Shown here: positions 57,441-64,000 of the stretch, piece after piece
How the letters are laid out: the number at the start of each line of letters is the position of its first letter
Numbering within the stretch: the stretch's first letter is position 1
NCBI GenBank assembly: GCA_034440615.1
Contig: JAOTOM010005095.1
Location: 846,001-910,000 of the forward strand
DNA: 64,000 nucleotides
DNA from: Ashinkailepas kermadecensis
Taxonomy: Eukaryota > Arthropoda > Thecostraca > Neolepadidae
Direction of reading: 5' to 3'
Position numbers and translations under genes: made by a program
The notes under the pieces: model-generated
Told to the model about the DNA's origin: nothing
What the model saw: only the letters and a program-made list of their open reading frames with translations
Databases searched by the model: none

Positions 57441-58161
57441 ACTTGGTCTGGTGAAAGCCACGTCCACTGCAGAACTCGGAACAGCTCCTGCAGAGAATCC
57501 AGCAGCACCACTCATCACTGACACACGGACCATACCACGATCAGTTGCGGTGACGATTGACTCCAGTGTCTGCAACGTCAGGTCCTCCTTGAGTATTAAC
57601 TTTTCTCTTAAAAAATCTGACGAGCAACTTTCCACAAACTGGTCGCGCAACATTTCATCTTCCAGCTCACCAAAGGATACTGGATACTTTTTAACAGCTT
57701 CCCTCAAATTAGCAAGATACATTGCTCCCCAGGTTTTTGGAAGCATCCGCGAAACTGAATTATCTCAGTTCGCACATCTGAATCGGTGATAAATAACTTC
57801 TCAAACACCTTTACCGTTGCTTGAAAGCCTATGCCTCCTGCATCCATAATACAGTCACCATCCTCGCCCTTGGTTGGTTGGTTATTTGGACTCAGGGGCG
57901 CATCGACTGCGTTGGTCATACAGCGCCCATCCTCGCCCTTGACTGACGATCTTGAAACTCCAGATGTGGCTCTGAATAAACACCTGGCTTCAGTCCCCAC
58001 TGCATGTAACAACAGGGCCTGTCGACGGGAATCGGTCCACTCCATCCAGCCACATGCCTCACCATACACCACAAAGTCAGCAAGCCATTGGGACCATGCG
58101 ATCCCTAGCCGTTGACCTGGTCTTGACAGAAACTCCTGTGGTGGTTGCACTGGAAACATGG
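57420..58161 (-). pseudogene. Gypsy gag (capsid-like) region with in-frame SINE insertion
   Basis: Likely start ATG at 58,159-58,161 (MFPVQPPQEFLSRPGQRLGI), then WSQWLADFVVYGEACGW, RQALLLHAVGTEARCLF, which is a typical Mag-type gag N-terminus. At 57,858-57,941 an ultra-short retroposon plus its target copy adds 69 bases (23 codons) without shifting the frame. After a frame change near 57,720 the rest continues as WGAMYLANLREAVKKYPVSF, MLRDQFVESC, FLREKLI, TLQTLESIV. It would form the particle shell. Otherwise little damaged. Confidence 0.82.
57873..57926 (-). mobile_element. Ultra-short hairpin retroposon, copy 5, with perfect target duplication
   Basis: 54 bp. On minus it reads GCGCTGTATGACCAACGCAG, TCGATGCGCCC, CTGAGTCCAAATAACCAAC. 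The identical 15-mer CCATCCTCGCCCTTG flanks it (57,858-57,872 and 57,927-57,941). The first two bases of the stem are supplied by the duplicated target. Confidence 0.9.
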
Positions 58162-58288
58162 CGAAATGAATCAAAACCGAACGACAGGTGATCAACTACT
58201 GGCAGAGTCCAAATTGTACCTGGTCGTCAAAGATGTAGTGTCCGTTCACTCCCGGTCACACCAACACGATCTCAATGCCACTCCTGTA

Positions 58289-58559
58289 TTGACATCCTCG
58301 CGCAGTCTTCTATAACAACGTGAGAAAAAACTCAGCTCAGTCCGACCCCGGCCAACGCCCGACTGTCACTGTTCGCTTGACACTGGTCGCGACCGGCGCC
58401 ACCCCAGTCCAGTGCCGCACCCCTTTAGCTCAGCTGATTGGCAAATTACACGTCAGCTCTCGCGTTGCCACCGCCTACAGGTGACAGTACAATGCCTGGT
58501 GCCCAACTGTGCCAATAGGTGGCAGCGCACACGCACGGGGTTCGTAGCGCACGATACTA
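58289..58559. other. Probable 5' LTR remnant of the gypsy element
   Basis: Lies between the U5-end direct repeat and the 51-bp array; no counterpart survives at the other end. TTTAGCTCAGCTGATTGG near 58,425 resembles a tRNA A box, but no B box or cloverleaf follows. Confidence 0.4.
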
Positions 58560-59395
58560 CAGTGAGACAGCGCAGTGGGGGTATCACTGCCGATAGCGAC
58601 CGACAGTGGGTGGTGAGACAGTGCAGTGGGGATGTTACTGCCGATAGCGACCGACAGTGGGTGGTGAGACAGCGCAGTGGGGGTATCACTGCCGATAGCG
58701 ACCGACAGTGGGTGGTGAGACAGCGCAGTGGGGGTATCACTGGCGATAGCGACCGACAGTGGGTGGTGAGACAGCGCAGTGGGGGTATCACTGCCGATAG
58801 CGACCGACAGTGGGTGGTGAGACAGCGCAGTGGGGGTATCACTGCCGATAGCGACCGACAGTGGGTGGTGAGACAGCGCAGTGGGGGTATCACTGGCGAT
58901 AGCCGCCGACAGTGGGTGGTGAGACAGCGCAGTGGGGATGTTACTGCCGATAGCGACCGACAGTGGGTGGTGAGACAGTGCAGTGGGGGTGTTACTGCCG
59001 ATAGCCGCCGACAGTGGGTGGTGAGACAGTGCAGTGGGGATGTTACTGCCGATAGCTACCGACAGTGGGTGGTGAGACAGTGCAGTGGGGGTGTTACTGC
59101 CGATAGCGACCGACAGTGGGTGGTGAGACAGTGCAGTGGGGGTGTTACTGCCGATAGCGACCGACAGTGGGTGGTGAGACAGCGCAGTGGGGGTGTTACT
59201 GCCGATAGCCGCCGACAGTGGGTGGTGAGACAGTGCAGTGGGGATGTTACTGCCGATAGCGACCAACAGTGGGTGGTGAGACAGTGCAGTGGGGATGCTA
59301 CTGCCGATAGCGACCGACAGTGGGTGGTGAGACAGTGCAGTGGGGGTGTTACTGCCGATAGCAACCGACAGTGGGTGGTGAGACAGCGCAGTGAC
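58560..59395. repeat. 51-bp minisatellite, about 16 copies
   Basis: Monomer GACAGTGGGTGGTGAGACAG, CGCAGTGGGG, GTATCACTGCCGATAGCGACC with variants (GTGTTACTG, GATGTTACTG, GCCGCC). 51 bp is 17 codons, so 17-residue repeats stay open on both strands; no gene is inferred. Units group by variant: GTATCACTG units lie at the left and GTGTTACTG units at the right. Confidence 0.93.
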
Positions 59396-60616
59396 AATAC
59401 GTGGAACTGCTACTCTTGCAGCAGCTCCACCACAAATTGGCCAGCGATGCGTAGGTGCAATGCCTTCATCTGTCAGATTTGCATCAATACTCATATCATG
59501 GTTGTCGTTGGCGCTGAACAATGCGACATCAAGAAGCAATGTGACACATGTGATCAGATCAGCGATTCGAAGGTTAAATATGCTTGTACTAGATACAATC
59601 GCCGGTAGTTTTGGCAATTGGAGTTTAAGCAATCTTGGCATAGCAAAAATTTGCCAAGGGACATTTGAACCAGACGACCAACGATATTTCAGTTCAATCG
59701 ATGATCTGAAATATCCAAAACATTTTGCACTGATCGTGAGCCTTATATTGCTATTTCAACAAGTGACTTCGCCCTTAGAATAACGTAAGCAATATTTACA
59801 CAAGGCCTATTCGATTTATGTGCTTTATCGATGCTTTGTCACCTGTCTGAAAGCTAAAACTTACACGGAACTTTACTGACCGCTTCCATTGAGCCGCTTT
59901 TGTGCTCACTATTACTCGCATCGCTTTCCGCAGCGCCTCCGTAACGGCTCCGCTCCGCTCCCGGCAATCCTCGGCGTGGGTGGCCCTCCACTAGCTGGCA
60001 CGCTTTGCCGGCGGCGAGCCTCGGCTTGGGTGGCCCTCTACTAACAGCGAGCATGCTTTGCTGGCGGCAGTTCTCGGCTTGGGTGGGCTGGGCTTGCGAC
60101 TGCGCTTGGCTAACTGGCTGTGGGCTGGGCTTGCGACTGCGCTTGGCTAACTGGCTGTGGGCTGCGACCGACAGGTGTAGATTGGAGCGCGAGAGTCGGC
60201 GCCCTCCTTCGTGGTGTTCCCCGGCTCTAGCACTGACTAATTAGGCACCGGGTACCAGGTGAGTTGGCTCGGTTCAGTTGGCTGAGTTGGCGAAGCCGAC
60301 TCACACGAGGCGTGATCAACATTTCTCAGCATGGCCTCGACAATTTACATCGACTGCTAACTGCATTGAATATCTGCTTTGCACGGTTCATATCGGCATA
60401 TTATCGACTGTTCCGTCGCATGACAACATAATGGGATTAAGTGCGACAATGCAAGTTGATATCATTATGTGGGTGCATCTTCATTCGTAATTTATAGGCT
60501 CCAAAAACTTACTTTTTACTCTTAAAGACATGCGAAAATCTCCACCTATTACATTTTGCTTATTTATTTCAAGTACGCAGTATAAGCACACGAACATCCT
60601 ACATCGTAACACCTTC
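59396..60616. other. Unassigned sequence with a 36-bp duplication
   Basis: No gene recognised. GGGCTTGCGACTGCGCTTGG plus the following 16 bases occurs twice at 60,090-60,165, and a CTCGGCTTGGGTGG phrase recurs at 60,010 and 60,073. Confidence 0.5.
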
Positions 60617-60846
60617 TGAACCTCCTCTTCCAACGGCGCTTAAGAATGATTTAGAGGTGGAAGTTGTCAACAAAATCATGCATTTTTGTTCGGTTTACCA
60701 TTCTCATTGCGATGTTTAGGAGTTGTATTATACAATACAATTCCAAAACATCGCAGTGAGAATTGTGTACCGAACAGAAATTATTTACTTTTTGACCACT
60801 TCCACCTCTAAGTCATTCCTAAGCGTCGTCGGAAGAGGAGGTTCCC
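60617..60846. repeat. Fold-back element: 110-bp inverted arms
   Basis: Left arm GAACCTCCTCTTCCAACG to TTGTATTATACAA and right arm its imperfect complement, meeting near 60,733 with almost no loop. Arm identity is roughly 85 percent by eye. The transcript would be a long hairpin. No terminal duplication was found. Fold-back transposon is the simplest reading. Confidence 0.85.
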
Positions 60847-61115
60847 TGACATAAGAAGAAACCTCTAAGACGGCGTAAGAGTCCCAAATGCGGGATGGGG
60901 CCCCCAGGACGGAAGAGGAGGCCTGTAAGGCGAAGAGAGGCACAAAGGCAGAATAGGAGGAAGGAGCTCCCAAGACGGGTTGGAAGCCACCAAGACGGAA
61001 GAGAAGGCCAGCAGACGAGATCGGAGGCCCAGAAAGGGAAAACAGACCCCGAGACGGCAGAGGAGGCTCTTTGAAGCCCGAGGAGGCCCCTGCAATAGCT
61101 GTCCCTCTCACGCTC
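60847..61115. repeat. Purine-rich degenerate array
   Basis: Phrases like AAGACGGAAGAGGAGGCC recur roughly every 30 bp with much variation. On minus this gives leucine/serine-rich open frames without recognisable features. Confidence 0.6.
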
Positions 61116-61573
61116 TTCGGGAGCCGGTGTGCGGTTCATAGTAAAATGGTATGCGCAATCTGAAGCATGCCAAGGAAACCGACTACTTTTGACAGCACAC
61201 TTGAGAGGAGCGGGGGGGGGGGGCGACCGTCAAAGAGAATGCGAAACTGAACCGACGCGTGTGCCGGCTCGTTCTGTGTTTCCTCGATTGTTCAGTGTCA
61301 CCATACTGCTGTCGACAGTGGATGTGTCTGGTGAGCTCGTCGCTACTGACCACCCGCCCACCAGTGGTGACTGACCACCCGCTCACCAGTGCACTGATGA
61401 GTCAGTCACGACTGCAGTTGTGACTGACCACGCGCCTACCAGTGGTGACTGAACCACGCGCCCACCAGTGGTGATTGACCCCTTCCCCCATCAGTGGTGA
61501 CTGACCACGCTCCTACCAGTGAAGTGGTGACTGACCCTCGGTCGTCGTGCTCAACCACGCTACGCAGCTGCGG
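61116..61573. repeat. Short array of GTGGTGACTGACCAC units
   Basis: From about 61,335 to 61,535, GTGACTGACCACGCGCCCACC and variants recur at 25-30 bp, roughly seven times. The preceding 220 bases have a G-run at 61,209-61,218 and no recognised feature. Confidence 0.7.
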
Positions 61574-61870
61574 CGTATAACAGGTGCGATAGCAGCTGGT
61601 GTTATGGGAGCCGAACCGGCCATTTTCGGGATGGGTGGCACAAGGCAGGCACAAGCATAAGGTAATTATTATGTGTATAACAGGTGCGATAGCAGCTGGT
61701 GTTATGGGAGCCGTACCGGCCATTTTCGGGATGGGTGGCACAAGGCAGGCACAAGCATAAGGTAATTATTATGTGTATAACAGGTGCGATAGCAGCTGGT
61801 GTTATGGGAGCCGTACCGGCCATTTTCGGGATGGGTGGCACAAGGCAAGCACAAACATAAGGCAATTATT
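61574..61870. repeat. 100-bp tandem repeat, three copies
   Basis: Units begin GTATAACAGGTGCGATAGCA at 61,574, 61,675 and 61,775 (spacing 101 and 100). They are nearly identical. The period is not a multiple of three, so a peptide read on minus in one copy falls out of frame in the next. Confidence 0.93.
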
Positions 61871-61896
61871 ATCAGTGTTATTGCTGTTATCAACAC
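61772..61896 (-). CDS. Possible exon of a secreted Cys-rich peptide
   Basis: On minus, after AACAG (a possible acceptor near 61,885), the frame reads AITLIIIALCLCLPCA, then THPENGRYGSHNTSCYRTCYT. A hydrophobic core followed by small residues and a Cys-rich start resembles a signal peptide plus mature peptide, as in many small tick secreted proteins. No ATG lies at the start; an upstream exon would be needed and was not found. The next two units of the 100-bp repeat encode the same peptide in other frames with one change (RF for RY), probably as non-coding copies. I cannot name a family. Confidence 0.3.
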
Positions 61897-62766
61897 GACG
61901 GTGGTTCCTCAACCAGTATATCTTCAACTGTGGTAGACCTGAGAGGCGTAACGAAGGGTTACGATTAGGCTACGATTTGCGATCTACCCGTCTGGTGGCC
62001 GTCTGAAGGCTGACGCGATGCTGAATGGTTATGATTTACCAATCGGGTGGCCGTGGGAGGCTGACGCGATATACCGCACGCTTAACCGACCGACCAATCC
62101 CAGCACGTTTATTTTTGCCATGTGCGGTTGCCAAAGCAAAATCCACTCACATCTGATACGGCAATCTTTCTGGTAGCTATGAATATTTAGAAAGTTACGG
62201 TTGGTTTTATGCTTCCCAACGAAACCATGGGAGAAGCAGTGGACATTCACCAGTTCTGAATACATCTGCCGTATGCAAGGAATCAACACAGACTGGAACG
62301 CTACCACTGCAGCCGTGTTATGTGTTTGGGAGTCAGAGACTACATAAAGCTTCTGTATAAATCGCTAGTGAGTAGGACTGGTCTATGGGGAGTGCATTCC
62401 AGTGCATGTTTTGGTTTTCACTTGGTGACACATCGAGAAAATGGCACTTGAATTTCCTAAAATGGGCCCTTTAGGTGCATTAAAGGGGCACTTTTTCGGA
62501 CTATTGTACAGAAGTGCACAACTGATTTTGGTCAGGAAAAGTACGAAGTAGCCTAGCTCAAGATGAAGCCTGTGCAGCTTTATTCTGAGACCCCGAAACA
62601 AAACTTGTAGGTTATGTGCCCATCCACTAGCTGACTTATCCAAAGTCTTCCGGAAATTTCAGATGGTGCTTTTGCATGTGCCTTGTGGTTTCGATGTGCT
62701 GCTTTTCCGTGCGTCCTCATCAGCACAGATGTTAAATTTCCCAAAGCTAGGTGTTTCGCAGCCAGT
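61871..62766. other. Unassigned sequence with a 56-bp direct duplication
   Basis: Near 61,965-62,075 the phrase GGTGGCCGT, CTGAA or GGGA, GGCTGACGCGAT occurs twice after ATGATTTACC- or ACGATTTGCG-like starts. Nothing else recognised. Confidence 0.45.
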
Positions 62767-62985
62767 AGCGTGCCTAGGATTTTCGCCCAGGGGAGGGGAG
62801 CGGATTTATAGTGGGCACATTTGCCCCACCTGTTAAAATGTCACCGGATATCGACTACTATATTTCAAAGTGGCTCATTTTCATGTTGTATTTAAATAGT
62901 TAGGGACAACTTAAGTTGTCTGAGAATGGGGCCCACACGACTACAATCGTTTCTAAGTCACTTAATTTCAATCCCTGCAAAGTGT
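62767..62985 (+). mobile_element. Dispersed element starting CCAGTAGCGTGCCTAGG, copy 2 of 2
   Basis: Plus-strand counterpart of 36,110-36,352: same terminal motif, same order of internal phrases ending in ATCGTTTCTAAGTCAC. Non-coding. Confidence 0.7.
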
Positions 62986-63674
62986 TCTGTAATGGCACTC
63001 TCGGAACTCGACCCAGACTGGGTATTCGGGGCTTTGTCTCCTCCGACCGGGCCGCCGAGTCCCGCCCGAGGGCAGACCCGACCGGCGACACTCAAGGGTC
63101 GCGTCAGGCAGTACAGCAGGGTGTAGCACACACCCCAGCCTATCACATTCCTCCACGCTGGATTATATGATCCAAAACGTTGGGGTGGCCGCAATGCTTC
63201 CCATGGTCGCAAGTCATAACGGTCAGCCGATCTGTCACCGTCCATCCTAACATTAGCAGGCATAACAGCGTCTGGCTGAGCCAGAGGACTGGCGGTGAGG
63301 GGCCGGAGATGGCACGTCATACGAGTCACCGGATACCACACTCCCATGGCGCGCCTTACCCAAATATCGCTGGATGAATCTACCATCCAGTGGACGCACA
63401 GTCGATTTAGCCCAAAAGAAGCAGGCATTGAAGAAACTAAAAGTTAACTCTGATGAATACCTAGAAGCATATATAACAATGGTGTGCGTGATTTTAAAGT
63501 TCAAGTATATTTTTGCTGTTCTTGGTTCAGTTTCTTACGTTGATTCCGAAAATCGCATTCATTCTTCTCAATCAGGTCAAATTTTCGAAATAAAACTATT
63601 TTGTGAAATGCTAATGTCCCATTATATTGGTAGGCATGTGAGTCTTCTAGTAGCGTAAATCGGCTGCTATCTAC
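62986..63674. other. Unassigned sequence
   Basis: Several overlapping frames (for example 62,958-63,428 on minus) but no recognisable protein. Confidence 0.45.
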
Positions 63675-63795
63675 GTACAGGCTTTACAGGCGGTTCACAG
63701 GCGGTTTACAGGCGCTTGCAGGCGATCCACAGACGGTTTACAGGCGGTTTACAGGCAGTTACAGGCGGTTAGCATGCTGTTTCCAGGCGGTTCTT
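63675..63795. repeat. 12-bp tandem repeat TTACAGGCGGTT
   Basis: About ten units of 11-13 bp with variants (TTCACAGGCGGT, CCACAGACGGTT). Confidence 0.88.
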
Positions 63796-64000
63796 TACTA
63801 TATAATATAGATAGCAATAGATAGCAAGAAGGGTGCAGCATGATACATGGCTAATCAGGAAGGAATGGTCTCCTCAGGGACTTCCGGTTGTGCTGGGCAG
63901 ACACTACATTCCTCTTTAGGCACCAGCAGAAGTCGGCAAGAAAGTTGACGTCCCACCGGCCTTGATGTCGTTCCTCCATCACTCGGATGTCCTTGTGAAA
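63796..64000. other. Unassigned sequence at window end
   Basis: No recognised feature. Confidence 0.4.

Larger units (their letters stand above)
54831..58288 (-). mobile_element. Ty3/gypsy element (Mag-like), minus strand, degenerate
   Basis: In coding order from right to left: gag, two CCHC knuckles, aspartic protease, RT, RNase H, integrase core. A 52-bp direct repeat (AGTGTCCGTTCACTCCCGG onward) at 54,831-54,882 and 58,237-58,288, one mismatch, bounds the internal region and is read as the surviving U5 ends of the LTRs. On minus these end in CGGACACTACA next to a TTTGACGACC possible primer-binding site. The element is frameshifted, has lost part of the RNase H and the integrase zinc domain, and carries two later SINE insertions. 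No envelope gene is present. Confidence 0.85.

Noticed and set aside
58420..58460. tRNA gene suggested by TTTAGCTCAGCTGATTGG
   Set aside because: Only an A-box-like string; no B box or cloverleaf.
58412..59641. Large frames on both strands (388 and 398 codons)
   Set aside because: 17-residue repeats from the 51-bp minisatellite, open on both strands at once.
62029..62307. Minus-strand frame of 92 codons
   Set aside because: Not low-complexity, but no recognisable family, start or splice context, so it is not called a gene.

Overview
The window looks like repeat-dense arthropod chromosome. A tick (ixodid chelicerate) is my best guess. I base this on animal-type split exons, I-clade LINEs with RNase H, a Mag-like Ty3/gypsy element, Penelope elements, tRNA-headed SINEs, a TTAGG tract, and a signal-peptide leader resembling tick cuticular proteins. 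The species cannot be fixed from sequence alone. Nothing is bacterial, and most long open frames are by-products of tandem repeats.

Host genes are sparse. The terminal exon of the proteasome ATPase PSMC2/Rpt1 ends at 3,821. A second plus-strand gene is proposed here. It has a TATA promoter and an 11-nt coding start at 39,550-39,560, then a long intron, then exon 2 at 53,558-53,657. Joined, these give a secretory leader and the start of a mature protein resembling tick cuticular proteins. A possible secreted Cys-rich peptide exon lies on the minus strand at 61,772-61,896.

Mobile elements fill much of the rest. A broken I-type LINE lies at 5.7-10.3 kb. A head-to-head pair of Penelope-like elements occupies 12.1-17.7 kb; the right copy is uninterrupted. 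A second LINE lies at 23.4-25.5 kb and a related LINE tail at 28.8-30.2 kb. A decayed minus-strand ORF of an arthropod repeat family sits at 25.7-26.9 kb. Penelope 3'-end fragments beside a TTAGG tract lie at 36.9-37.7 kb. A Ty3/gypsy element on the minus strand covers 54.8-58.3 kb. Many elements are nested, and exact target-site duplications allow the order of insertion to be read.

Two short retroposon families recur. SINE-A has a full tRNA-headed copy of about 159 bp plus two 5'-truncated copies. The other is an extremely short element of 54-57 bp with five copies: a GGGCGC/GCGCCC hairpin followed by an AAATAAC(TAAC) tail. Perfect 14-15 bp target duplications flank two of its copies and an imperfect 16-bp one flanks a third. 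Its tail resembles that of SINE-A. This is the best candidate for an undescribed mobile unit here.

Tandem arrays are abundant: monomers of 8, 22, 27, 29, 37, 51, 60, 87 and 100 bp, plus a degenerate GGGGCCCC-type array of 3.8 kb. The 29-bp array (rich in TGACGTCA) directly precedes exon 2 and resembles its 3' splice region. The 37-bp array directly follows exon 2 and repeats its 5' splice site about 24 times.
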